Positions 1 through 7,724 of a stretch of 34,555 bases of DNA are shown here, piece after piece. The DNA lies in the NCBI GenBank assembly GCA_011064985.1, contig JAAKFR010000003.1:1-34555 (forward strand). The letters are read 5' to 3'. Position 1 is the stretch's first letter. Each line of letters begins with the position of its first letter. The notes beneath the pieces were generated by a model. It worked only from the letters and a program-made list of their open reading frames with translations. It ran no database searches and had not been told where the DNA came from. The DNA comes from Chlamydiota bacterium. GTDB lineage: Bacteria; Chlamydiota; Chlamydiia; Chlamydiales; JAAKFR01. The position numbers were made by a program, and so were the translations under genes.

Positions 1-501
1 CGGAAACCATGTTGGGATTGCGATCGATCTCAGTAAATACTTTAAGCGAGGAGTTTTGGCGATACCGTAGCAGTGCTCAACATGAGCATCTATACGGACA
101 TATCGCCTCCAATCAAGAGGGAGTTGAACGACTGGCCGCGTAATTTTAACTGATTTGGGTTACACCCAATTGAAATTGAGTCTGAAAGGGTTGAGCAAGG
201 GAAGGTGTTAGTAGAGCGTCGATATTATATAACTTCATTGAAAGCAGATGCAAAAAAACTGTGTAGGATTATCAAGAGTCACTGGGCGATAGAGAATAAT
301 TTGCATCGTCAACTGGATATAAATTTTATGGAGGATGAGAGTCCAGTAAACACAGGTTATGCGGCAGAAAATCTGGGATTCTTTAGGAGAACGGCTTTGA
401 ATATACTGGGTTCTGGTAAGGGACTGTTGAATAGGAGGAAAAAGGCTGCTTGGAATGAGAACTACTTAACAAAATTGGTAAGTATGTTTTTTATCAAATA
501 A
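1..501 (+). pseudogene. ISAs1-family transposase remnant (C-terminal part)
   Basis: The last open stretch, from about 145 to 501, reads as the C-terminal catalytic region of an ISAs1 (H-repeat type) transposase. It has an RRYYITSL-like segment, then HWAIENNLH with the conserved acidic/His block, then a D-N-F-M-x-D-x-S motif and an AAENLGFFRRTALN-like helix. A GTG at 205 could start a 98-codon ORF, but the family continues upstream. In the same frame an in-frame TGA lies just before the stretch reading GLHPIEIESERVEQGK, and further upstream only frame-jumping fragments such as RTYRL are seen. The element is therefore decayed, with at least one stop and probably a frameshift, and the window edge cuts its 5' end. 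Basis: the motifs are seen in translation; the family name is from recalled ISAs1 transposases. Confidence 0.75.
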
Positions 502-509
502 ATCTAGTG

Positions 510-573
510 AAAAGCCCCTACTCGTTGGTACTTGTTTCGTAGGCTTTTCTTCTGGAAAAATCTAAGTACCAAC
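510..573. repeat. Two interlocked inverted repeats after the transposase remnant
   Basis: Arms AAAAGCCCCTAC (510-521) and GTAGGCTTTT (539-548) pair except for two extra C bases. Arms GTTGGTACTT (524-533) and AAGTACCAAC (564-573) are perfect over 10 bp. The 5' arm of the second pair lies inside the loop of the first, which is the layout of an H-type pseudoknot or of two mutually exclusive hairpins. The site lies between the transposase stop and the convergent nuclease stop. It may be an IS end or a bidirectional terminator. Confidence 0.5.
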
Positions 574-591
574 TCATTTTATAACTCCTTT

Positions 592-1578
592 TTAAGAGCA
601 TAGTGTTTTGATTGTTTCTTCTGAAAAGCCTGTCAGTTTAGAAATTTGGTTTATTGGAAGACCTTCTTCGAGCATCGAAAGAGCGATTTGCTTTTTCCCT
701 TCCTCTACCCCTTGCTCTATTCCTTGCTCTATTCCTTGCTCTATTCCCTGCTCTATTCCTTGCTCTATTCCCTGCTCTACCCCTTGCTCTATTCCTTGTT
801 TACGTTCTGCTGAGAGAACTGCTAAATGGTCTCGGTGTTCGTTGATGCTGGCTTCGTAGGCTTTTCTTGTAACGGGATCCGAAGAAAGTCTCTCGAGTTT
901 TTCAATGGCGTGCTTAAAAACAGGGAGTTTTTTTAAGGTGTTGATTTCTTTTTCTTGTATCACTGAGGCATTTTTGAAAATATAGAACCAGATTTCTTGA
1001 TCTGTTTTCAGCTCTTCTAGGGGTTTGTCCCCGAATTTTTTAAGGTCAAGGATGGTGGCGTTCCACTGGTCAAAGAGGTGATCGTTTGAGGGGGAATATT
1101 CGGGTTTAAAGCGGTAGGTTTCAACGACTTTATTTCCATTGAGAATCCCATCTTTTTCCTGGCTTGATCTATGAAAGTCTATCACTGCGATGATGTGGAC
1201 TTTAGGGAGATCATGGTAGCCAATCAGTTTTTTTTGGGGTTTAGAGATTTCTCCTCGATGGTAGTCAAGTTGCTCGGTATAGTCTTTCCCTAGATAGTAG
1301 AGCAGTCTTTTATCAAATCCCTCATGGTTATAGGTTTGCATTTCTATAATAAACCTTTCTCCCTTGCGAGATTTGACGATTAAATCGACAAAGGTTGAGG
1401 GTCTTCCCACTTCAACACGTCTTTTCCTGGTATCTAAAAATTCTTCGACTTCGATGCAGTTTTCCCCTTCAAGGCTCAAAACGGAATTAATAAAGCTTTC
1501 TATCACGTCTTTACTACTTCTATCGCCAAAGAAATCTTTGAAAACGACATCTATTTTTAAGTCTAAAAGCTGTTTCAT
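592..1578 (-). CDS. Rpn family recombination-promoting nuclease / PD-(D/E)XK nuclease family transposase-like protein
   Basis: This 328-residue protein has the layout of the Rpn/YhgA-like family. The N-terminus reads LLDLKIDVVFKDFFG. A PD-(D/E)XK-type core follows, with FVDLIVKS (the D), then FIIEMQTY (the E-x-Q). After that come RLLYYLGKDYTEQL and a middle segment HIIAVIDFHR. The C-terminus carries seven or more tandem G-[IV]-E-Q units followed by a short helical tail with LPINQISKLTGFSEETI, as in many family members. Known members are Mg-dependent DNA endonucleases linked to recombination, and they are often multicopy in genomes rich in mobile DNA. The gene is intact and lies next to a dead transposase. 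It runs convergently with that remnant. The function beyond nuclease is inferred. Confidence 0.88.
   Translation of the reverse strand: MKQLLDLKIDVVFKDFFGDRSSKDVIESFINSVLSLEGENCIEVEEFLDTRKRRVEVGRPSTFVDLIVKSRKGERFIIEMQTYNHEGFDKRLLYYLGKDYTEQLDYHRGEISKPQKKLIGYHDLPKVHIIAVIDFHRSSQEKDGILNGNKVVETYRFKPEYSPSNDHLFDQWNATILDLKKFGDKPLEELKTDQEIWFYIFKNASVIQEKEINTLKKLPVFKHAIEKLERLSSDPVTRKAYEASINEHRDHLAVLSAERKQGIEQGVEQGIEQGIEQGIEQGIEQGIEQGVEEGKKQIALSMLEEGLPINQISKLTGFSEETIKTLCS
710..793. repeat. 12-bp tandem repeat (7 full units) inside the Rpn-like gene
   Basis: On the plus strand the unit is CCTTGCTCTATT, with variants CCCTGCTCTATT and CCCTGCTCTACC. There are seven consecutive units from 710 to 793 and degenerate partial copies on both sides. 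It encodes G-I/V-E-Q on the minus strand. Because the unit is a multiple of three, gain or loss of copies would change the protein length without a frameshift. Confidence 0.95.
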
Positions 1579-1739
1579 GTCCTATGCTCCCTTGCCTATA
1601 TCTTACCACTTGCCCTGGATTGTGTATATTTCTATTTTATGAAGACCCCGCTGGAAAGAAGATGGTGTAACTTAAATTTTTAAGATGCTAAGATTCTTTG
1701 GCGAATGTTAAGAGGTTCTTATGCAAAAGATAAAAAGAA

Positions 1740-1910
1740 ATGATCAAGGAGTCCCTCAAGAAGTACTACGAAGACTGGCTTGATATGCCTATTCAGGTTC
1801 TAGATGGAAAGACCCCTCGAGAGGGAGCAAAAACAGCTGAAGGAAGGGAGATATTAGAGCTTTTACTCCTCGATCACCTTGACTACATCAAAGAGGCAGG
1901 CGCTTCTTAG
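1740..1910 (+). pseudogene. Short ORF, probable C-terminal remnant of a SEC-C/DUF2384-like protein
   Basis: An ATG at 1740 opens 56 codons ending at TAG 1908-1910. The translation contains YYEDWLDMPIQVLDGKTPRE followed by GAKTAEGREILELLL. The pattern W-L-x-x-P-I-x-x-L-x-G-K-T-P-R-E-A is common at the C-terminal end of larger proteins, often ones with SEC-C or related domains. No upstream partner is seen: the frame is closed by a stop at 1731-1733. It could be a real small protein, but a decayed gene end next to the IS remnant is more likely. Family assignment is from memory. Confidence 0.45.
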
Positions 1911-1958
1911 GTACTCATGCACTTTCTCTTGCGTCGTAAATCGTTTTCCTTGATGTAT

Positions 1959-2066
1959 CTAACTTTGCCAGAATGCCCCTATGGACTCTTCCGAGCCTGG
2001 AGCTATAGCATTTGCTAGAACCGGGTCCCCTGCTCTTCCGAAGAAAACACTGAGTGCATATGTCAT
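1959..2066 (-). CDS. Possible small protein, 35 residues
   Basis: On the minus strand a strong Shine-Dalgarno-like GGAAGG sits about four bases before an ATG at 2066. The ATG opens 35 codons (MTYALSVFFGRAGDP at the start) ending in TAG at 1959-1961. No homology is recognised. Support comes only from the well-spaced ribosome binding site and the absence of other genes between 1911 and 2131. It may also be a remnant or chance ORF. Confidence 0.3.
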   Translation of the reverse strand: MTYALSVFFGRAGDPVLANAIAPGSEESIGAFWQS

Positions 2067-2131
2067 ATTTCCTTCCTTTTGTTTGGATTTACATGTAGTA
2101 TACCAGAAAATTGTTAATTAAATTTTATTAA

Positions 2132-5100
2132 TTATTTTGAAGGAAGGTGGAGGGAGCGGGCTTTTTCTAAGAGTTTGCAGGCAAAGGGGGTGGCATCGCG
2201 CCCAAATTCCCCCTGCCGGAGGTAGATAAGGATGACAAGCTCTGGGGTTTGGAGCTCAGTTGAGGTGTAGGAGATCCCCCCAAACCAGATCGGCTTGGTC
2301 TTGACGTAAGGGTGGGCCCCATCGAGGCTGAATCTTTCCATGATCTCGGATGTACTCGTTTTTCCGATGAGGGTTTCGGCAATGGATGGATAGAGTTGTC
2401 TAAGCGAGCGGGCCGTCCCCTTCTCCCCACGGACAACTTGCTTTAGCCCCTCGATGAGGATCTGCTGGACTTGGGTGGGGAGATATACCTGCCAACGGGG
2501 TTCAGCAGTTGTAGTTTGTACTCCTTGTGGAGGGAGCTGCTCTTTGAGGATTTGGGGTTTTAAAATGGCCCCCCCGTTTGTCATCGCCGCCATCATGGTG
2601 GCTGTTTGGAGAGGGGTTCCAAGGAGGGAATGTTGCCCCATTGACATGGCATAAAGCCCAGAACGGTTATAAGAGACATCCTGGGGAATATACCCCTTGT
2701 ATTCGCCAGGAAGGTCGATTCCGCTCTTTTCCCCATATCCGAAAAGGGCAGCGGCTCGGCAAAGGTCTTCAGGATCGTCTAGAATCTCTCCAGAGAGAAG
2801 GGCAAAGTAGGGATTGCTGGAGGTTTCAATGGCCCGGACAAGGTCGATCTTCCCCACCCCAGAGTGTTCACTTCTCGGTATCCTCCCACCGTGGTAGTAC
2901 ATCGGAATAGGCTGTCCTTCGATTTGGTAGCCGACATTCCACCCTTTTTGGGTCCGGTGTTTGTCATCAATAATGACAAAAGGATTGAGATCCTTCCCCT
3001 TGTCAAACAGCTGTACTAAGGCCTCATAAGAGGGGATCAGCTTGAAAATCGAGCCGATGGTGGTAGCTTGTCGGAAGGCGTAGGAGCGAGCATACCCGAA
3101 TCCATACTTCGGATAGAAACCAGCTGCAAGGTGTTTCTCCTCGTTTCCTTTCAGGATCCCATAGCGCCCTAAAAGGGGGCGGTCGAGCTCGGAATAGCTG
3201 CGGAAGGATTGTAAAATTGAGAAATAGGCCAAGGGTGGAATCTCCTGCATTCTTTCCTGCAGGCGGAGATAGGCCTTTGAAAAGGCCAAAGCTTTATGCG
3301 CACCCGAATCGAGCTCCTCACTCCAAGCGGCAAGGGTTTGCTGATAAGGGTCCTCTACCCCCTCTTCCTCCCCTTGGAGAAACATGGTGAGGAAACCCCA
3401 CTTATTCTCCTCCCAAAAAAGTTCGAATTGTCTCCTCTCTTCTTTTTCCAGGTAGTAGAGGTAGGGCTTGGGGTACTTGACAAGGGCCTTTTTCTCCTCT
3501 TTCCGCTTGTTTGCTAGAAAATCTGCGAAAAACTCCTCTCTCCACAACCTAAAGTCGTGTTCATGGAAAAGATCACGGACTATTTTACAAATAGCCTCCT
3601 CAACACCTACAAAAGCGGTCATAGCCTCCCGGTATTCATTTAGAGAGAGGTGGCCGATCAGTTGGGTGAGGGTAGGAGAAAACCGTCTCTCATCCACAAC
3701 GACTCGGTAGAGGTCGACTAAAAGGAGCTTCTCATAGTTTCTTTTGAGGGGGGTAAAATAGGGAGCTAGAACCTCTTGGAAAGTAGCAACCTCTCCCTCA
3801 ACCTCGGCAAAACGCTCCTCGAGAAAAGCCTTTTGGGGCAAAGTAGTTGTAACCCCTACTGGGATGGTCTCTTCGTCAACCAGGAGAAAGTCAAGAACAT
3901 GGGAGGAGGTAAGCTTGAGCTCGTCAGAGGCAAATAAACTGCATAACTTCTCAAAGCTTCTCTGAACGAAAAGGGCATCTCCGACACTCCCGTTTGCTTC
4001 TAAAACCTCCCGGACAGGGGAGTTTGGAGGGAGGATGAACTGGAGATAGGTCTCCCAAGTAAGCTCGACCTCCTCGTCGTAGTATTCCCCTCTTGTAAGA
4101 GAAAACCGTTCTCGCTTGAAGGGGACTTTTTGGTCCCAGAGTTGGGAGATATGCCCTTCTGTCTCCATCCACCGATGAACCCGCTGATTGAGTTCATCTC
4201 GCTCTTCACCTTGTCCAACCCGAATGAAATCGTTGGGATTGAAACGAGGGGAGGAGGCCATCGCATAGATCTCTCCATTTTGGGGATTCATGACAATCGC
4301 AGCTCCCCCCTTGATCCAGGGTTGGTTCTCAGGAAGAAGCTTTCTTAAAGCTACAGCTCCCGCCCTTTGGCTAGGGGGGCGCCCATCGTATTCGATGAGG
4401 AGCTGCTCAGCATACGCTTGCAACTCGCTTGAAATAGAGAGAACAATCCGATTTCCAGGGGTCGCCTCCACTGAGCCAGGCATCTGCTGCAAAAAATTCC
4501 CTCTGGTATCGGTCAAATACCGTTTTTTTCCAGAAGAACCCCGCAACTGCTCGTCAAAGGTGGCCTCCACTCCCATTTTTCCGACCCAATCTTGGTAAGA
4601 ATAGGCCTTTTTCTCGAGTTCCTTGACCCGGGCTTCAACCCGTTCCATTGTTGGGCAACCTACAGGAAAAGGAGGCTCCTCCCCCTCCTCCCAGATGGTG
4701 ATGCAGGAGCGAAGCTCTTCCAGTTCTTGCGTGATCGCGTCGTACTCTTCACGACTAATCGGCCCGATATAGCCGAGAATTTCCCCGGCTACTGCCCCTT
4801 TTGGATAACATCTTTTTGGGGCCACCTCGGCTTGGACACCCGGCCATGACATTCCGAGCATCTGGAGGCGAAAATACTCCTGTTCTGTGATGTTTTCTTT
4901 GAGAACACAAGGGACATTGCCCAAGATCGCAGCTTTTCCATGGATCTGGTCTTCCACGTCTCTTGCATCCAACTGGAGCTCTTCTCCGAGTACTTGAGCC
5001 AAACGCTGAATGTACTCCTTCCGATAGAAGAATTTTTCCCTTTTGCCGCTCTTGTTTTTCTTCCAGATCCACCGTGGCATCTCCCGAATCGGGCCATACC

Positions 5101-5353
5101 GGACAGCAGCGTTATATTGCACCTTGTTGATCGCAAGGGGAACTCCGAACCGATCGGTAATCGTCGCTCTTGGTGCCCGCTCAATCACCGTTCTCTCTTG
5201 TGGCCTGCGCGCCTCCTCGATTTTCTCCTCATGTTGGAAAACGGCCAAATGCCAAACGCGCAGGAAAATGAGAAATAAGACCCCCAAGATCCCGTTTAGA
5301 ATCCGATTCGCTTTTTCGGGGACATCCCCCTCTCTTCGTCCTTCGTTCCACAT
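2132..5353 (-). CDS. pbp2: Penicillin-binding protein 2 (class B transpeptidase), enlarged chlamydial form
   Basis: This 1073-residue monofunctional D,D-transpeptidase cross-links peptidoglycan in the periplasm; in chlamydiae it acts in the division septum. One N-terminal membrane segment (about residues 20-40) is followed by the class B dimerisation domain (ERAPRATITDRFG motif near residue 60, then GYIGPIS). The transpeptidase domain has the active-site S768-I-F-K771, an S-S-N motif near 846 and K-T-S near 996 in place of the usual K-T-G. About 390 residues separate the VMNPQNGEIYAM strand (near 355) from the active serine, where ordinary class B enzymes have about 50. The extra segment is charged and helical. 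As I recall, the C. trachomatis homologue CT682 is similarly long, so this is a lineage trait and not a fusion artefact. The start at 5353 gives a cytoplasmic tail before the membrane segment. Confidence 0.92.
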   Translation of the reverse strand: MWNEGRREGDVPEKANRILNGILGVLFLIFLRVWHLAVFQHEEKIEEARRPQERTVIERAPRATITDRFGVPLAINKVQYNAAVRYGPIREMPRWIWKKNKSGKREKFFYRKEYIQRLAQVLGEELQLDARDVEDQIHGKAAILGNVPCVLKENITEQEYFRLQMLGMSWPGVQAEVAPKRCYPKGAVAGEILGYIGPISREEYDAITQELEELRSCITIWEEGEEPPFPVGCPTMERVEARVKELEKKAYSYQDWVGKMGVEATFDEQLRGSSGKKRYLTDTRGNFLQQMPGSVEATPGNRIVLSISSELQAYAEQLLIEYDGRPPSQRAGAVALRKLLPENQPWIKGGAAIVMNPQNGEIYAMASSPRFNPNDFIRVGQGEERDELNQRVHRWMETEGHISQLWDQKVPFKRERFSLTRGEYYDEEVELTWETYLQFILPPNSPVREVLEANGSVGDALFVQRSFEKLCSLFASDELKLTSSHVLDFLLVDEETIPVGVTTTLPQKAFLEERFAEVEGEVATFQEVLAPYFTPLKRNYEKLLLVDLYRVVVDERRFSPTLTQLIGHLSLNEYREAMTAFVGVEEAICKIVRDLFHEHDFRLWREEFFADFLANKRKEEKKALVKYPKPYLYYLEKEERRQFELFWEENKWGFLTMFLQGEEEGVEDPYQQTLAAWSEELDSGAHKALAFSKAYLRLQERMQEIPPLAYFSILQSFRSYSELDRPLLGRYGILKGNEEKHLAAGFYPKYGFGYARSYAFRQATTIGSIFKLIPSYEALVQLFDKGKDLNPFVIIDDKHRTQKGWNVGYQIEGQPIPMYYHGGRIPRSEHSGVGKIDLVRAIETSSNPYFALLSGEILDDPEDLCRAAALFGYGEKSGIDLPGEYKGYIPQDVSYNRSGLYAMSMGQHSLLGTPLQTATMMAAMTNGGAILKPQILKEQLPPQGVQTTTAEPRWQVYLPTQVQQILIEGLKQVVRGEKGTARSLRQLYPSIAETLIGKTSTSEIMERFSLDGAHPYVKTKPIWFGGISYTSTELQTPELVILIYLRQGEFGRDATPFACKLLEKARSLHLPSK

Positions 5354-5472
5354 ACGCCAGAAAAGATCGCACTACGGCGATATTTTCGCAAAAAAAATCC
5401 TCTCTTAAGAGCCAGTAGAGCAAGTAACCTACTTTGTGTCTGAGGATGGAAACTTGGACCTTTAATTCAAGA

Positions 5473-5512
5473 TGTAGTGGAGAATTTGCAAACTCCACGA
5501 TGAGAAATCACT
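5473..5512. repeat. Dispersed 40-bp repeat, copy 1
   Basis: Forty bases that begin TGTAGTGGAGAATTTGCAA and end GAGAAATCACT recur at 10023-10062 with one mismatch, in the same orientation. The core GTGGAG...CTCCAC can form a hairpin with a 10-base loop. Both copies are intergenic. This copy lies upstream of the pbp2 start and downstream of the Inc-like gene. Confidence 0.9.
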
Positions 5513-5537
5513 AAGCTTAGGTTGAGAATTTTTCTCT

Positions 5538-5819
5538 TTAATTTTTCTCTTTGACGCATTGGGCAGCCCATGAAGTGAGATCGGCCAGAAGGATCGCTCC
5601 TGCTAATCCGGTAGCTACATACCCTGCTGCAGGACAAAAATAGCTGCTGTGGGGATTCAAGCAGAGAGCAGCTACAGAAATAGTTGCCACAAGAGCAAGC
5701 ACATCAAACAGCATGGAATATACGCCACTGTTTACGAGCTTCTTGTTCTCATCGGCAGAATCGCTGCCGCCATCAAAATAGCCACAGCAATTAGTTCTTA
5801 AATAGATGGAAAATGCCAT
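5538..5819 (-). CDS. Small protein with bilobed hydrophobic domain; candidate inclusion membrane (Inc) protein
   Basis: This 93-residue protein has about 35 polar N-terminal residues, including two adjacent cysteines. Two hydrophobic segments follow (SMLFDVLALVATISVAALCL and AGYVATGLAGAILLADLTSW) separated by a loop of about 10 residues, then a short charged tail. Two closely spaced membrane segments are the hallmark of Inc proteins, which chlamydiae insert into the vacuole membrane through the T3SS. A strong Shine-Dalgarno (AAGGAGG, nine bases before ATG 5819) supports the start. The upstream DNA is AT-rich. No family is recognised, and a plain bacterial membrane protein is possible. Inc status is inference from topology only. 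Confidence 0.65.
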   Translation of the reverse strand: MAFSIYLRTNCCGYFDGGSDSADENKKLVNSGVYSMLFDVLALVATISVAALCLNPHSSYFCPAAGYVATGLAGAILLADLTSWAAQCVKEKN

Positions 5820-5906
5820 AAATAGAAACCTCCTTTTTGTTATCTATAATAATAACATAAATATATTAATTTAACATTAATTATCCGAAAATCCGAAAAA
5901 TCTTGG

Positions 5907-5936
5907 TTGCAGAAAATGATGCACTCCCCATATATT
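5907..5936 (+). promoter_or_regulatory. Predicted sigma-70-type promoter of the tRNA-Gly/rpsB operon
   Basis: A -35 candidate TTGCAG (5907-5912) and a -10 candidate TATATT (5931-5936) are 18 bases apart, and the -10 lies 14 bases before the tRNA. The -35 and following bases (TTGCAGAAAATG) recur exactly in the promoter candidate of the tRNA-Glu/tRNA-Lys unit at 9103. Confidence 0.65.
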
Positions 5937-5950
5937 GGCACTTCAATACC

Positions 5951-6021
5951 GCGCCTGTAGCTCAATGGTAGAGCAGTAGCCTTCCAAGCTACCTGTGTCA
6001 GTTCGATTCTGATCAGGCGCT
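5951..6021 (+). tRNA. tRNA-Gly (anticodon TCC)
   Basis: The acceptor stem GCGCCTG pairs perfectly with CAGGCGC. The D arm (TAGCTCAATGGTAGAGCA), anticodon loop CTTCCAA with TCC, and T arm with TTCGATT are all present, and the CCA is not encoded. It is followed by a T-rich stretch and then rpsB, matching my recollection that a tRNA-Gly precedes rpsB in Chlamydia. Confidence 0.96.
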
Positions 6022-6117
6022 TTTATTTTTTCTTAATGTTAACCAAGACCGAAATTCTGCCGAGAAGGGCAGGATGCCGTGTCATACAAATGTCGAAGGG
6101 ACAAGGCTTGGGATTTT

Positions 6118-6879
6118 ATGAGTAAACAAGAAGTCACTATTAAAGATTTATTAGAAGCAGGGGCCCATTTTGGTCACCAAAAACGGCGCTGGAATCCGAA
6201 GATGAAGCGGTTCGTTTTGGAGGTACGCAATGGTCTTTCAATCATCGATTTGGCTAAAACCTTGCAACAACTCCGCAAGGGGATCGAGATCGTAAAAAAA
6301 GCTGCTGTAAACAACAAAACAGTCTTGTTTGTTGGAACGAAAAAGCAGGCAAAATCGGTCATCCGTGAGTGTGCTGAGGAGAGCGGCGAGTACTACGTGT
6401 GCGAGCGTTGGCTAGGGGGGATGCTGACAAATATGTCAACCATCCGCCAGTCGATCAAGACCCTCGAAAAAATCGAACACAACTTAGCTACTGAAGGAGA
6501 GGGGATCACCAAAAAAGAACTCTCTATGCTCTCCAAAGAGCAAGAGAAGCTCGAAAGGAACCTCTCTGGAATCCGCTCCATGCGCAAACTTCCTAGCCTT
6601 CTGATTGTTGTCGACCCAGCAAACGAGCATATTGCAGTGGCAGAAGCGAATAAGCTCGGAATTCCGGTAATCGGCCTTGTCGACACCAACTGCGATCCCG
6701 ATCCAATACAACATGTAATCCCATGTAACGATGATGCTCTTAAAAGCATAAAATTGATCGTCCAGGCCCTCTCCCAAGCGATCATTGATGTGAAAAATGA
6801 GAAGAAACTTTCGATCGAAGGGGATGAGGATGAGAAACCTGAGCCTCCCGTAATTACTGAAGAAGAGGTAGCAAAATGA
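6118..6879 (+). CDS. rpsB: 30S ribosomal protein S2
   Basis: S2 joins the small ribosomal subunit late and is needed for binding S1. The product has about 253 residues with typical S2 motifs: LLEAGAHFGHQ near the N-terminus, RRWNPKMKRF, the LFVGTKKQA strand, CERWLGGMLTN, and PSLLIVVDPANEHIAVAEA. ATG 6118 is chosen because MSKQEVTIKDLL is the expected N-terminus. An upstream in-frame ATG at 6079 would add 13 unrelated residues. The C-terminus is acidic (GDEDEKPEPP). The stop overlaps the next gene's start (ATGA at 6876-6879), so translation of tsf is likely coupled. Confidence 0.98.
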   Translation: MSKQEVTIKDLLEAGAHFGHQKRRWNPKMKRFVLEVRNGLSIIDLAKTLQQLRKGIEIVKKAAVNNKTVLFVGTKKQAKSVIRECAEESGEYYVCERWLGGMLTNMSTIRQSIKTLEKIEHNLATEGEGITKKELSMLSKEQEKLERNLSGIRSMRKLPSLLIVVDPANEHIAVAEANKLGIPVIGLVDTNCDPDPIQHVIPCNDDALKSIKLIVQALSQAIIDVKNEKKLSIEGDEDEKPEPPVITEEEVAK

Positions 6880-7724
6880 CACAAGTAACAGCGCAAATGG
6901 TCAAAGAGCTTCGCGACCGAACAGGGGTCGGAATGAGTAAGTGTAAGGAAGCCTTGCAACAAGCCGGCGGAGACATCGAGCTCGCAATCGAAAACCTCCG
7001 AAAGGCGGGAGTGGCCTCTGCAGTAAAAAAAGAGGGGCGTGCCACAGACGAAGGGACGATCAAGGTTGCCGACAATGGTTCCACATTAGCCCTTGTAGAG
7101 GTAAATGCCGAGACCGACTTTGTCGTCAAAAATGAAAATTTCCAAATGTTTGTTCAAAACCTAGCTGAAGAGGTGTGTGCCACGTCCCCAGCAAATGTAG
7201 AGGACTTCCTCAAGCAGAAATTTTCAAAGGACCCAAATCTTACAATCGACGGGTATCGGGCGACAATTGTCCAAAGTTTAGGAGAAAATATCCAGATCCG
7301 TCGGATCGAGTTTTTCCCAAAAAAGGGAAACTCTTCTCTTATGACCTATACCCATAGCGGCGGAAAACTCGTTACTCTGGTAGAGCTCGCTGGTGCAGAG
7401 GGAGAAGAGACTCTTGCTAAAGACATCGCCATGCATGTGGCCGCTGAAGCCCCTGAGTACCTCTCCTCAAACGAGGTTCCAGAACGGGTTGTAGCCCACG
7501 AGAAGGAAATTGCTCGTGCCCAAGTCCAAAACAAGCCCGATACTATCATCGAGAAGATCTTGGAAGGGAAGCTGAGAGCCTACTACAACCAAGTCTGCCT
7601 CCTCAACCAGAAATTCGTCAAAGATCCCGACCTCACCATCCAAGCACTTGTTGAAAAACGAGGCAAAGAGATCGGGAAGTCTCTGTCGGTCTCTCAATTC
7701 CTCCGCTGGCGAGTAGGTGAATAG
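6876..7724 (+). CDS. tsf: Elongation factor Ts
   Basis: EF-Ts is the guanine-nucleotide exchange factor of EF-Tu. This 282-residue protein starts with the UBA-like domain (VKELRDRTGVGMSKCKEAL, then ENLRKAG). It continues with the core motif EVNAETDFVVKNENF, which contacts the EF-Tu nucleotide site, and ends with KDPDLTIQALVEKRGKEIG. Its length is normal. It overlaps rpsB by four bases and ends directly before the pyrH start. Confidence 0.98.
   Translation: MTQVTAQMVKELRDRTGVGMSKCKEALQQAGGDIELAIENLRKAGVASAVKKEGRATDEGTIKVADNGSTLALVEVNAETDFVVKNENFQMFVQNLAEEVCATSPANVEDFLKQKFSKDPNLTIDGYRATIVQSLGENIQIRRIEFFPKKGNSSLMTYTHSGGKLVTLVELAGAEGEETLAKDIAMHVAAEAPEYLSSNEVPERVVAHEKEIARAQVQNKPDTIIEKILEGKLRAYYNQVCLLNQKFVKDPDLTIQALVEKRGKEIGKSLSVSQFLRWRVGE

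Noticed and set aside
710-793. Short regular repeats that could suggest a CRISPR array
   Set aside because: Units are 12 bp, directly adjacent with no spacers, and encode a tail of an intact protein; no cas genes nearby.
536-872. Sixteen-base match TTCGTAGGCTTTTCTT between 536-551 and the Rpn gene near 855-870
   Set aside because: A single match this short in this window is near what chance allows; one copy is coding sequence.
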